From assembly GCA_946482335.1 (NCBI GenBank), contig CAMLRG010000028.1, forward strand, positions 1 through 37,459: a stretch of 37,459 nt of DNA, written 5' to 3'. Numbering within the stretch: the first letter of the stretch is position 1; the number at the start of each line of letters is the position of its first letter. Shown here in pieces: positions 24,405 through 32,450 of the stretch. This DNA comes from an uncultured Duganella sp. (GTDB lineage: Bacteria > Pseudomonadota > Gammaproteobacteria > Burkholderiales > Burkholderiaceae). The position numbers were made by a program, and so were the translations under genes. Below the pieces are notes generated by a model, which was not told the DNA's origin, did not search any database, and saw only the letters and a list, made by a program, of their open reading frames with translations.

Positions 24405-25952
24405 TCAGAAGCTGATGCGGAAACTCGATGCGATTTTGCTCGGCAGGCTCGCCGGCAGCTGGATGACCAGCGCGTCGTCGGTCTGTTCCCAACGCAGCGG
24501 CGCCTTGCTGCCCACCAGCGCGACGGCTTTCACGCGGCGGGTTTCCAGTCCGGCTTTGCGGCCCAGCGATCCGATGCGTACCGCCGTCACGGGCGTGCCG
24601 AGGGTGATGGCGTACAGCGCGCCGTCCTTGGTGGTGAAACGGATATCTTGCGGCGTATAGGCGGTGTTTTCCTGGAAGTGGCCGGCCGCAGCCTTGGTCG
24701 GGCCTTCGCCAAACACTTTCCAGGGCCGGGTGCCGTAGATCGCATCGCCGTTCACGCCCATCCACTCCGCCATCTCCTGCAGGAACTGCAGCGGTTCGGG
24801 CGGCAGGCTGCCGTCGGGGTATTGCACAACGTTCAGCAGCAGGTTGCCGTTCTTGCTGACGATGTCGGCCAGCATGTGCACCACCTCGGCCGTGGTTTTG
24901 TATTTGTAGCCTTCGCTGTAGAACCAGTCGCCGATCGAGGTATCGGTCTGCCAGGGCAGGGGGCGGATGCCTTCCATCACGCCGCGTTCCACGTCCTGCA
25001 CGCCGGCTTCGCGGATGAATTCGCCCGAGCCGATGTCCTTGTGGTTGTAGACGGCTTCCAGCTTGCCGCCGTGGCTGGCCATATTGGCGTTGTAGTAGTT
25101 GGCCACCAGGGTGCGCCCGACCTGCCCGAACGGCAGGCCGCCGTCGGAATAGAGCAGGTCCGGCTGGTATTGCGTGAGCAGGTCGGTGATGCGGTTGTAC
25201 CACTCCTGCTGGAAGCGGGTATCGGTGGTGTACCAGGTGGACGAGCCGCGGTAGGGCTGGTTGTGGGCGCGGTGATACAGCGAGGCATACTGCGGATCGG
25301 CGCCGTCATAGGCGACCCCCAGCTGGGGCCAGATCTGGTCGAAGCCATGGCTGGTGGTGAACCAGCCGTAACTCGCACCCAGGTGCTCCGATACGCCGAA
25401 ACGCAGGCCGGCTTTGCTCGCCGCTTTCTTCCAGTCGCCGACGATGTCGCGCCGGGGTCCCATTTTCACGGCATTCCACGGATGGTGGCGCGAATCCCAC
25501 AGGTCGAAATTGTCGTGGTGGACGCCCATGCTGACGAAGTAGCGCGCACCGGCTTTCTTGTACAGCGCCATCAGGGCTTCGGGGTCGAACTTCTCCGCTT
25601 TCCACAAAGGGATGATGTCCTTGTAGCCGTGCTTGGAGGGATGGCCGTAGTGCTCCAGATGGTGCTTGTATTGCGGGCTGCCGTACACGTACATATTACG
25701 CGCGTACCAGTCGCCGGCACGCGGCACGGATTGCGGGCCCCAATGCGACCAGATGCCGAACTTGGCGTCGCGGAACCATTCGGGCGTGCGGTAAGTCTTG
25801 AGCGACTCGGCATCCGGCCGGAACGGCCCGGCGACGGTGTTCAGTTGTACCGGCGCCTGGTCGGCGGGAATCGTCTCCGCGGCTTGAATGGACAGGGGCA
25901 GGGCGAGGATGGGGGCGGCAAGTGCGAGCAGCGCAGTGCGGCGGGTGGGCAT
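24405..25952 (-). CDS. GH29 family alpha-L-fucosidase, secreted
   Basis: This 515-residue protein has an N-terminal export signal (MPTRRTALLALAAP; the paired Arg could make it a Tat substrate, but the Sec pathway is equally possible). The GH29 barrel is clear: FGIWSHWGPQSVP, YFVSMGVHHDNFDLWDS, FGVSEHLGASYGW, and the nucleophile Asp in DLLYSDGGLPFG (D270), followed by NGNLLLNVVQ and a C-terminal beta-sandwich. Ribosome binding site is GGAG upstream of the ATG. It is the first gene of the minus-strand pair with GH27. Alpha-L-fucose is a terminal sugar on many xyloglucans, which fits the GH74 genes nearby. Its promoter should lie in 25953-26076. Confidence 0.93.
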   Translation of the reverse strand: MPTRRTALLALAAPILALPLSIQAAETIPADQAPVQLNTVAGPFRPDAESLKTYRTPEWFRDAKFGIWSHWGPQSVPRAGDWYARNMYVYGSPQYKHHLEHYGHPSKHGYKDIIPLWKAEKFDPEALMALYKKAGARYFVSMGVHHDNFDLWDSRHHPWNAVKMGPRRDIVGDWKKAASKAGLRFGVSEHLGASYGWFTTSHGFDQIWPQLGVAYDGADPQYASLYHRAHNQPYRGSSTWYTTDTRFQQEWYNRITDLLTQYQPDLLYSDGGLPFGQVGRTLVANYYNANMASHGGKLEAVYNHKDIGSGEFIREAGVQDVERGVMEGIRPLPWQTDTSIGDWFYSEGYKYKTTAEVVHMLADIVSKNGNLLLNVVQYPDGSLPPEPLQFLQEMAEWMGVNGDAIYGTRPWKVFGEGPTKAAAGHFQENTAYTPQDIRFTTKDGALYAITLGTPVTAVRIGSLGRKAGLETRRVKAVALVGSKAPLRWEQTDDALVIQLPASLPSKIASSFRISF

Positions 25953-26076
25953 CGGTGGAGTCTCCTGGGCTTGCGAAAGTTTTGGACAGGATTTGCAGGT
26001 TAAATACTATCGGCCACCCGGGCAAGCCACGCAGGGAGCGCTGGGCCGCAAGTATGCAATTTCATTGTTCCGTTTG

Positions 26077-27003
26077 TTAGCTTTCGTAATTGCCGCGCTG
26101 TCGCGGCTCGCGCGGCCACATGGTGTCGATCATGTCGTACAGTTTTTTTGCGGCCGGGGTCAGCCTGCGGCCCTGGCGCAGGATCAGGCCCATGTTGCGC
26201 TCCAGCGTGGGCTCCACCAGCCTGACCTGGGCCAGCGTCGGGTGCTCGGCCGGCGGCATCGACAGGCGCGGCACCACGGCAATGCCAAGGCCGGCTTCCA
26301 CCAGTCCGAGCAGGGTGGAGACGTGCTTGGCCTCGAAACACCAGCTGGGGCGTACGTCGGAATTGGCCAGCGCGAGGTCGACCAGCAGGCGGTTGCCGCT
26401 GCTCTTGTCCACCGTCATGAAGTCGTAGCGCGTCAATTCCTTCCAGGTCACCTGTTCCTGCTGTGCGATGGGGTGCCGGCGGTGGCATGCCACCACGAAG
26501 GGTTCTTTCAGGATCACATGGAATTCGATCTCCGGCTCCTGCGTCCCGATGAAATTGATCCCGAAGTCGGCTTCGCCGCGCGCCACGCTCTCCAGCACGC
26601 CGTTGGCGCTGTCGTCGACGATGCGCACGCGGATGCGCGGATACTGCTCGTGGAAGTCGCGCAAGACCTTGGGCAGGAAGTAATACACGGCCGACGGCAC
26701 GCAGGCGATCACCACTTCGCCCAGCTGCGACGCGGCCACCGCCTGCATGCTCAGCAGGGAATTCTCCAGGTCGTCCAGCACGGTGCGCGCCTTATGCGAA
26801 AAGTCGCGCCCCACCGCCGTCAGGTTGACGCTGCGCGTGGTGCGCTCGAACAGGCGCACCCCCAGCGCCGCTTCCAGCTTCTCGATGCGGCGGCTCAGCG
26901 CCGGCTGCGACAGGTGGATCGATTCGGCCGCCGCGCGAAAACTGCTCAGCTCCGCGACGGCAACAAAGGCGCGCAAGTCCGCCAGGTCGAAATTCATGTT
27001 CAT
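26077..27003 (-). CDS. LysR-family regulator of the adjacent organic-acid genes
   Basis: This 308-residue protein has the LysR winged helix-turn-helix at residues 1-65 (FVAVAELSSFRAAAESIHLSQPALSRRI, written in part as FRAAAESIHLSQPALS) and a two-lobed effector-binding domain (VVIACVPSAVYYFLP to the C-terminus). Two starts are possible (27003 or 26997); AGGA lies ten bases before the first. It is divergent from the hydratase gene, and a dyad at 27022-27044 lies in the shared promoter region, the classical LysR arrangement. The likely ligand is a C5/C6 di- or tricarboxylate or its CoA derivative, by analogy with LysR genes next to itaconate clusters such as in Pseudomonas aeruginosa. It shows no evident link to the glycosidase genes. 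Confidence 0.9.
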   Translation of the reverse strand: MNMNFDLADLRAFVAVAELSSFRAAAESIHLSQPALSRRIEKLEAALGVRLFERTTRSVNLTAVGRDFSHKARTVLDDLENSLLSMQAVAASQLGEVVIACVPSAVYYFLPKVLRDFHEQYPRIRVRIVDDSANGVLESVARGEADFGINFIGTQEPEIEFHVILKEPFVVACHRRHPIAQQEQVTWKELTRYDFMTVDKSSGNRLLVDLALANSDVRPSWCFEAKHVSTLLGLVEAGLGIAVVPRLSMPPAEHPTLAQVRLVEPTLERNMGLILRQGRRLTPAAKKLYDMIDTMWPREPRQRGNYES

Positions 27004-27021
27004 GGCGCATCAATCCTAAGA

Positions 27022-27044
27022 AATTTTGCAATTCACAAATTAAT
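27022..27044. promoter_or_regulatory. LysR-type operator in the divergent promoter (box 1)
   Basis: AATTTTG-N7-CAAATT with following AAT forms an imperfect dyad containing T-N11-A (TTTGCAATTCACA), the usual LysR-type motif. It ends 52 bases before the hydratase start and begins 18 bases from the LysR start, so it could serve both activation and autoregulation. The same box with two changes occurs before tctC at 34525-34547. Confidence 0.65.
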
Positions 27045-27096
27045 ACGGTAGCGCGAAACTGCACCCATGGCAAGCAACAATGACGAAGGAGACGCG

Positions 27097-27960
27097 ATGA
27101 ACCTGCAGGATTGGATCGGCGCCAGCGAGACGGTCGGCGACACGCTGACGGCGACGCCGTACGCCGCGCTGGCGGCCACCCTGGACCGCCCGGCGGAACG
27201 GCCGGCCGCGGGCACCGCCTTGCCGGCGTTGTGGCACTGGCTTTATTTCCTGCCCCTGTACCGGCAGTCGGAGGTCGGCGCGGACGGCCACGCCAGGCGC
27301 GGCGGCTTCCTGCCGCCGGTCGAACTGCCGCGCCGCATGTGGGCCGGCAGCCAGCTCACCTTCCACGCGCCGCTCCTGATCGGCGACGAAGTGGAGCGCA
27401 CGTCCACCATCGACGGCATCAGCGAAAAGGATGGCCGCAGCGGCAAGCTGGTGTTCGTCAAGGTGCGGCACGAAATCCGCCGGCGTGGCCAGGCGGCGCC
27501 GGCCTTGACCGAATTCCACGACATCGTCTACCGTGCCGCGCCCCGGCCGGAGGACGTGCCGCCGCAGCCGGTAGCGGCCCCCGGCAGCGCCCAGTGGCAA
27601 CGCCAGGTGGTGCCGGACGACGTGCTGCTGTTCCGCTATTCCGCGCTGACCTTCAATGGGCACCGCATCCATTACGACCGCCGCTACGTGACGGAAGTGG
27701 AGGGCTATCCGGGCCTGATCGTGCACGGCCCGCTGATCGCCACGCTGCTGCTCGACCTGCTGCGCGAGCACGTGCCCGGGGCCGTGGTGGCCAGCTTCGA
27801 GTTCCGCGCGCTGCGTCCACTGTTCGACATCCACCATTTCCATGTCTGCGGCGAACAGTCCGGCGATGGCAGCTACCGCCTGTGGGCGCGCGACCATCAG
27901 GGCTGGCTGGCGATGGACGCCAGGGCCACGCTGCAGGCGGCGCCGGGGAGGCCGGCATGA
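27097..27960 (+). CDS. MaoC/FAS1-like acyl-CoA hydratase (itaconyl-/mesaconyl-CoA hydratase type)
   Basis: The start at 27097 follows a strong GAAGGAG; an in-frame ATG at 27067 has no such site. The 287-residue protein has two hot-dog halves: an N-terminal FAS1-like dehydratase half (LPRRMWAGSQLTFHAPLLIGD) and a C-terminal half with the hydratase signature FNGHRIHYD and GLIVHGPL. Relatives hydrate mesaconyl-C4-CoA or itaconyl-CoA to citramalyl-CoA. The ATG of the CoA-transferase overlaps its stop (ATGA), and the CitE-like lyase follows, which together supply activation, hydration and cleavage. The exact substrate isomer cannot be told from sequence. Cytoplasmic; no signal peptide. Confidence 0.87.
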   Translation: MNLQDWIGASETVGDTLTATPYAALAATLDRPAERPAAGTALPALWHWLYFLPLYRQSEVGADGHARRGGFLPPVELPRRMWAGSQLTFHAPLLIGDEVERTSTIDGISEKDGRSGKLVFVKVRHEIRRRGQAAPALTEFHDIVYRAAPRPEDVPPQPVAAPGSAQWQRQVVPDDVLLFRYSALTFNGHRIHYDRRYVTEVEGYPGLIVHGPLIATLLLDLLREHVPGAVVASFEFRALRPLFDIHHFHVCGEQSGDGSYRLWARDHQGWLAMDARATLQAAPGRPA

Positions 27961-29138
27961 AGCCGCTCGACGGCATCACGGTCGTCACGCTGGAACATGC
28001 GATCGCCGCGCCGTTCGCTACGCGCCAGCTGGCCGACCTGGGGGCGCGCGTGATCAAGATCGAGCGGCCGGGCGTGGGCGATTTCGCGCGCGGTTACGAT
28101 GAACGGGTGCGCGGCATGGCGTCGCACTTCGTCTGGACCAACCGCTCCAAGGAAAGCCTGACGCTGGACGTCAAGCACCCCGAGGCGCAAGCCATCCTCC
28201 AGCGCCTGGTCATGGAGGAAGCCGACGTGCTGGTGCAGAACCTGGCGCCCGGCGCCGCTGCGCGCCTGGGCCTGTCGTATGCCACGCTGTCCGCCGTCAA
28301 GCCGGAACTGATCGTCTGCGACATATCGGGCTACGGCGGCGACGGCCCCTACCGCGACAAGAAGGCCTATGATTTGCTGATCCAGAGCGAAGCCGGTTTC
28401 GTGTCCGTGACGGGCAGCGCCGACGAGCCGGCCAAGGCCGGACCGTCCATCGCCGACATTGCGGCCGGCATGTACGCCTACACCAATATCCTGGCCGCCC
28501 TGATCGAGCGCGGCAAGACCGGGCGCGGGCGGCACATCGACATTTCCATGCTGGAAGCGCTGGTGGAATGGACCAGCTATCCGCTCTATTACGCCTTCGA
28601 AGGCGCGGCAGCGCCGGCGCGCACCGGCGCCAGCCACGCCACCATCTATCCCTACGGCCCATTCCCGGCCGGAGACGGCAAGACCGTCATGCTGGGCCTG
28701 CAGAACGAGCGCGAATGGCAGTTGTTCTGCAAACAGGTCTTGCTGGCGCCGGAACTGGCCGCCGATCCCCGCTTCGCCAGCAATCCGAAGCGCAGCGCGG
28801 CGCGGGACGAATTGCGTGCCCTGATCGTGCAAGCGTTTGCCTCCCTCACCGCGGAGCAAGTGGTGGCGCGGCTGGACGCGGCGCAGATCGCGAACGCCAG
28901 CGTCAACACCATGGCCGACGTGTGGGCCCACCCGCAGCTCAGGGCGCGCGGACGCTGGACGGAAGTGGCTTCGCCGGTGGGGCCGCTGCCCGCGCTGCTG
29001 CCGCCGGGCGCCGACGACGGCCACCTGCCGCGCATGGACGCGATCCCGGCGCTGGGCCAGCACACCGGCGCCATCCTGGCCGCGCTGGGCTATGGCGACG
29101 AACAAGTTGCGCGCTTGCGCCAGGAGCAAGCGGTATGA
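27957..29138 (+). CDS. CaiB/BaiF type III CoA-transferase (itaconate/dicarboxylate CoA-transferase type)
   Basis: This 393-residue protein starts within the hydratase stop codon (ATGA overlap) and ends in the same way with the next gene, indicating translational coupling. It has the family features GITVVTLEHAIAAPFATRQLADLGARV (in part: APFATRQLADLGA), IKIERPG, SLTLDVKHP, DISGYGGDGPY and the catalytic Asp in IADIAAGMYAY (D167, matching Asp169 of formyl-CoA transferase). Such enzymes move CoA from a donor such as succinyl-CoA to a carboxylic acid. Between a citramalyl-type hydratase and lyase the probable acceptor is itaconate, mesaconate or citramalate. Cytoplasmic. Confidence 0.9.
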   Translation: MKPLDGITVVTLEHAIAAPFATRQLADLGARVIKIERPGVGDFARGYDERVRGMASHFVWTNRSKESLTLDVKHPEAQAILQRLVMEEADVLVQNLAPGAAARLGLSYATLSAVKPELIVCDISGYGGDGPYRDKKAYDLLIQSEAGFVSVTGSADEPAKAGPSIADIAAGMYAYTNILAALIERGKTGRGRHIDISMLEALVEWTSYPLYYAFEGAAAPARTGASHATIYPYGPFPAGDGKTVMLGLQNEREWQLFCKQVLLAPELAADPRFASNPKRSAARDELRALIVQAFASLTAEQVVARLDAAQIANASVNTMADVWAHPQLRARGRWTEVASPVGPLPALLPPGADDGHLPRMDAIPALGQHTGAILAALGYGDEQVARLRQEQAV

Positions 29139-30001
29139 ACGCCTTCGCGCCAGCCGGCGCCCGCAGTTACCTGTTCGTCCCGGGCAACCGCCCCGAACGC
29201 TACGCCAAGGCGCTGGCATCGGGCGCCGACGCGGTGGTCATCGACCTGGAAGATGCAGTGTCGCCGCAGCACAAGGAAGCTGCGCGCGCCGCATTGGCCG
29301 TCTGGGCGGCGACGGGCGGGCGCCCGCAGCCGCAGCTGGTGGTGCGCATCAACGACCTTGCCAGCGCCTGGTTCGAGGCCGACCTGGTGCTGCTGCATAG
29401 CCTGGCCCGGCGGCTCGGTCCGGTCGCCGTGATGCTGCCCAAGGCCGAGTCGCCGGACCAGTTGGCCCAGCTGGCGGCGCGCCTGCCGGCGGAAACGGCC
29501 GTGATCGCGCTGATCGAGAGCGCGCGCGGCGTGCTGGCAGCCGAGGCCATCGCCCGCTCGCGGGGCGTGCGGCGGCTGGCCTTCGGCACCATCGATTATG
29601 CGCTCGACCTTGGCCTGGGCGGCGAGGCCGAAGGCTTGATCTACCCGGCCAGCCGCATCGCCATCGCTTCACGCGCGGCGGACCTGCCGGCGCCGATCGC
29701 CGGCGTGACGGCCGCGGTGGACGATGAGGCCGCGCTGCGCGCCGACTTCAGGCTGGCGCGCGCCTGCGGCTTTGGCGCCAAGCTGTGCATCCACCCGCGC
29801 CAGGTCGCGGCGGTGCACCAGATGCTGGCGCCCAGCCCCGAGCAGCTGGCCTGGGCCGCGCGCGTGGTCGAAGCCGCCCGGACGGCGACAGGCGCCTGCA
29901 CGGTCGACGGCAAGATGGTCGACCGGCCCGTGCTGCTGGCAGCGCAAGCCATCCTCAATTATCCGGCCGCGTCCCCGGCCGGCCTTACGACAGCTGCTTA
30001 A
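29135..30001 (+). CDS. CitE-like citramalyl-CoA/malyl-CoA lyase (HpcH/HpaI family)
   Basis: This 288-residue protein overlaps the CoA-transferase by four bases. It shows the family motifs RSYLFVPGNRPERYAKAL, VVIDLEDAVSP, VMLPKAES, the Mg-binding Glu in ALIESARG (E129) and Asp in FGTIDYALDLG (D155), then FGAKLCIHPRQV. Family members cleave citramalyl-CoA to acetyl-CoA and pyruvate or malyl-CoA to acetyl-CoA and glyoxylate. With the two preceding genes it matches the Ict-Ich-Ccl set known in Pseudomonas and Yersinia for itaconate breakdown. The lyase-superfamily gene follows after 14 bases in the same operon. Confidence 0.88.
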   Translation: MNAFAPAGARSYLFVPGNRPERYAKALASGADAVVIDLEDAVSPQHKEAARAALAVWAATGGRPQPQLVVRINDLASAWFEADLVLLHSLARRLGPVAVMLPKAESPDQLAQLAARLPAETAVIALIESARGVLAAEAIARSRGVRRLAFGTIDYALDLGLGGEAEGLIYPASRIAIASRAADLPAPIAGVTAAVDDEAALRADFRLARACGFGAKLCIHPRQVAAVHQMLAPSPEQLAWAARVVEAARTATGACTVDGKMVDRPVLLAAQAILNYPAASPAGLTTAA

Positions 30002-30015
30002 CCAGGAGAGCCATC

Positions 30016-31365
30016 ATGGCAGCAACCATCATCGATTCAAGGATTTTCGGCGACATCTTCAGCCATGGCGCCATGCGCCAGGTCTGGTCGGACGAGAACC
30101 GCACGCAAAAGTACCTGGACATCGAAGCGGCACTGGCGCGCGTGCAGGGCCGGCTCGGCATCATACCGCCGGAAGCCGCCGAGGAAATCGTCGCCAACTG
30201 CGTGCTCGGCAAGATCGACATGGACAAGCTGGCGGAGCAGACCCGGCGCATCGGCTATCCCGTGCTGGGCGTGGTCTCGCAGATCAACGCCCTGTGCCGG
30301 GACAAGCTGGGCGAGTATTGCCACTGGGGCGCCACCACCCAGGACATCACGGACACGGCCACGGTGTTGCAGATCCGCGAAGCGCTGGACCTGGTGGGCA
30401 GCGAGCTGGATGCCATCGCGGCCGCGCTGGCCGCGCTGGCCGAGCGCTACCGCGACACCCCCATGATCGGGCGCAGCAACCTGCAGCAAGCGGTGCCCAT
30501 CACGTTCGGCTACAAGATGGCCGGCCTGCTCAGCGCCGTCGAGCGCCACCGCGAGCGCCTGGCCCAGTTGCGCCCGCGCGTGCTGGTGGGCGAGTTCGCC
30601 GGCGCTTCCGGCACGCTCGCTTCGCTGGGCACCGGCGGGCTGGCCACCCAGGCCGCCCTGATGGAGGAACTGGGCCTGGGCCAGCCGGTGATCGCCTGGC
30701 ACACGATACGCGACAACATCGCCGAAACCGGCTGCTTCCTGGGCTTGCTCACCGCGACGCTGGGCAAGCTCGCGACCGACATCAAGCTGATGATGCAGAC
30801 CGAAGTCGGCGAAGTCTACGAACCGTTCGCGCATGGCCGCGGCTCCAGCAGCACCATGCCGCAAAAGCGCAACCCGATCTCGTCCTGCTACATCCACGCC
30901 TGCATCAGCGTGGTGCGCCAGCACGTGGCCGCGCTGCTGGACGCCAACGTGGCCGACCATGAACGTTCCACCGGTCCATGGGAGATCGAATGGATCGTGC
31001 TGCCGGAAATCTTCTGCCTGGCGGCCGGCGCGCTGGCGCAGTCCCGCTTCGTGCTGGAGGGACTGGAAGTGGACCCGGCGCGTATGCGCGCCAACCTGGA
31101 CTTGACCAACGGCCTGGTGGCGTCGGAAGCGGTGATGATGGGCCTTGGCCCATACCTGGGCCGCGAATATGCGCACGACCTGGTATACGACATCTGCCGT
31201 GAGGCCATCGCGCAAAACCGCCCGCTGCTGGACCTGCTGGCGGAGAACGCGGAAATCACGCGGCACCTCGACCGGCCGGCACTGGCCGCGCTGTGCGATC
31301 CGGCCAACTACCTCGGCCTGTCGGGCGAGATGGTGGACCGGGTCTTGCGCAGCCGCGCCGTCTAG
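30016..31365 (+). CDS. Fumarase/adenylosuccinate lyase superfamily enzyme (PcaB-like)
   Basis: The 449-residue protein starts after AGGAG. It has the three conserved regions of the superfamily: HWGATTQDITDTA, QQAVPITFGYK, and the flexible loop signature GSSTMPQKRNP (about residues 276-286) carrying the catalytic Ser. It most resembles 3-carboxy-cis,cis-muconate cycloisomerase and adenylosuccinate lyase relatives, but such proteins outside purine and protocatechuate clusters have varied substrates, all being eliminations that release fumarate or a similar unsaturated acid, or the reverse. No purine or aromatic-ring genes lie nearby. It probably prepares a substituted succinate or tricarboxylate for the CoA-transferase pathway; the substrate is not known. 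Confidence 0.82.
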   Translation: MAATIIDSRIFGDIFSHGAMRQVWSDENRTQKYLDIEAALARVQGRLGIIPPEAAEEIVANCVLGKIDMDKLAEQTRRIGYPVLGVVSQINALCRDKLGEYCHWGATTQDITDTATVLQIREALDLVGSELDAIAAALAALAERYRDTPMIGRSNLQQAVPITFGYKMAGLLSAVERHRERLAQLRPRVLVGEFAGASGTLASLGTGGLATQAALMEELGLGQPVIAWHTIRDNIAETGCFLGLLTATLGKLATDIKLMMQTEVGEVYEPFAHGRGSSSTMPQKRNPISSCYIHACISVVRQHVAALLDANVADHERSTGPWEIEWIVLPEIFCLAAGALAQSRFVLEGLEVDPARMRANLDLTNGLVASEAVMMGLGPYLGREYAHDLVYDICREAIAQNRPLLDLLAENAEITRHLDRPALAALCDPANYLGLSGEMVDRVLRSRAV

Positions 31366-31380
31366 CCGCGGCGCCTAACC

Positions 31381-31397
31381 GCCCCCGGCACGGGGGC
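31381..31397 (+). other. Small hairpin between lyase and porin genes
   Basis: GCCCCCG (31381-31387) and CGGGGGC (31391-31397) form a seven-pair stem with a three-base loop, 15 bases after the lyase stop. There is no T run, so it may lower expression of the porin relative to the enzymes or protect the upstream mRNA end rather than stop transcription fully. Confidence 0.4.
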
Positions 31398-31432
31398 ATT
31401 CAGCAACACATAACGAGAAAGGGAGACAAACA

Positions 31433-32428
31433 ATGAACTACACCACCTTCGGCATAGCCATGCTGGCCCTGGTTTCCGCGCCCGCGCTGGCGCAATCGAA
31501 CGTGAGCATTTATGGCGTGGTCGATGCCGGCCTGGTGCGGGAAAGCGGCGGGACAGCGGGCAGCGTGAACAACCTGAGCAGCGGCGTCGCTTCCGGCTCG
31601 CGCCTGGGCTTCCGGGGCAAGGAAGACCTGGGCGGCGGCCTGTCGGCCGTCTTCCTGATGGAAAACGGGTTCAATACCGACACCGGCGCGGCCGGGCAGG
31701 GCGGGCTGCTGTTCGGGCGCCAGGCCTATGTCGGCCTGAACGGGCGTTTCGGGGCCGTGACGCTGGGCCGCCAGTACAGCCCCTATTACAAGACCTTGCG
31801 CGACATCGGCGACGCCTTCGGCGCGGTCAGCATGGCCGGCCGGGCCGGCAACCTGATGGCCACCAACACCCGTGTCGACAATATGGTGGAATACGTCAGC
31901 CCGGTCGTCCAGGGCTGGCGCGTGGACCTGGCCTATGGCGCGGGCGAGGTCGCCGGCGACAGCACCAGGAACCGTTCCCTGGGCGGCTCGCTCGGCTATG
32001 CGGGCGGCAAGCTCACGGCCCAGCTGGCCTATCACCGCGCGGTGAATGCCAGCGGGAGCGCCGCCACCCGCAACACCCTGCTGTCGGCCAACTACAAGTT
32101 CGATCTCGCCACCGCCTATGCCTCGTATGCGCGCAACAAGGGGCCGGCCGCCGCCAGCAGCGACGACCTGGCGCTGGGCGTGGCGGTACCGGTCGGCGCC
32201 AACAAGGTTTTGCTGTCCCATGTGCGCCACGACGACAAGACAGCGGCCGACCGCGATGCCGCGCAATGGGGCGTGGCCTGGCTGACGCCCCTGTCGAAAC
32301 GCACCGATCTCTATGCCGCCTACGCCAACATCCGCAACCGCAACGGTGCGGCTTACCGGGTCGGCAACGCCACCGACCGCGGCAGCGGCGACCGCGCCTT
32401 CAACCTTGGCCTGCGCCACACCTTCTAG
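31433..32428 (+). CDS. Gram-negative trimeric porin (Burkholderiales OmpC-like)
   Basis: This 331-residue protein has a GGGAG ribosome binding site, a signal peptide (MNYTTFGIAMLALVSAPALA-QS) and the typical opening NVSIYGVVDAGL, GSRLGFRGKEDLGGGLSAVF and the closing aromatic residue (LGLRHTF), needed for outer-membrane assembly. Alternating beta strands and a constriction-loop segment (about residues 100-125) fit a 16-stranded general porin. Its place within an organic-acid catabolic operon suggests it lets the anionic substrate through the outer membrane, but porins of this family are seldom strictly selective. Confidence 0.92.
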   Translation: MNYTTFGIAMLALVSAPALAQSNVSIYGVVDAGLVRESGGTAGSVNNLSSGVASGSRLGFRGKEDLGGGLSAVFLMENGFNTDTGAAGQGGLLFGRQAYVGLNGRFGAVTLGRQYSPYYKTLRDIGDAFGAVSMAGRAGNLMATNTRVDNMVEYVSPVVQGWRVDLAYGAGEVAGDSTRNRSLGGSLGYAGGKLTAQLAYHRAVNASGSAATRNTLLSANYKFDLATAYASYARNKGPAAASSDDLALGVAVPVGANKVLLSHVRHDDKTAADRDAAQWGVAWLTPLSKRTDLYAAYANIRNRNGAAYRVGNATDRGSGDRAFNLGLRHTF

Positions 32429-32450
32429 TCGATTTTTCCCTGGATTCACC

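Noticed and set aside
24403..25203. Upstream extension of the GH27 frame into GH29
   Set aside because: The frame is open by chance through the GH29 gene; the real GH27 start at 24402 has a signal peptide and follows the GH29 stop by two bases.
27111..27956. Upstream extension of the CoA-transferase frame through the hydratase gene
   Set aside because: The added residues are a frame-shifted shadow of the hydratase; the family N-terminus begins at 27957.
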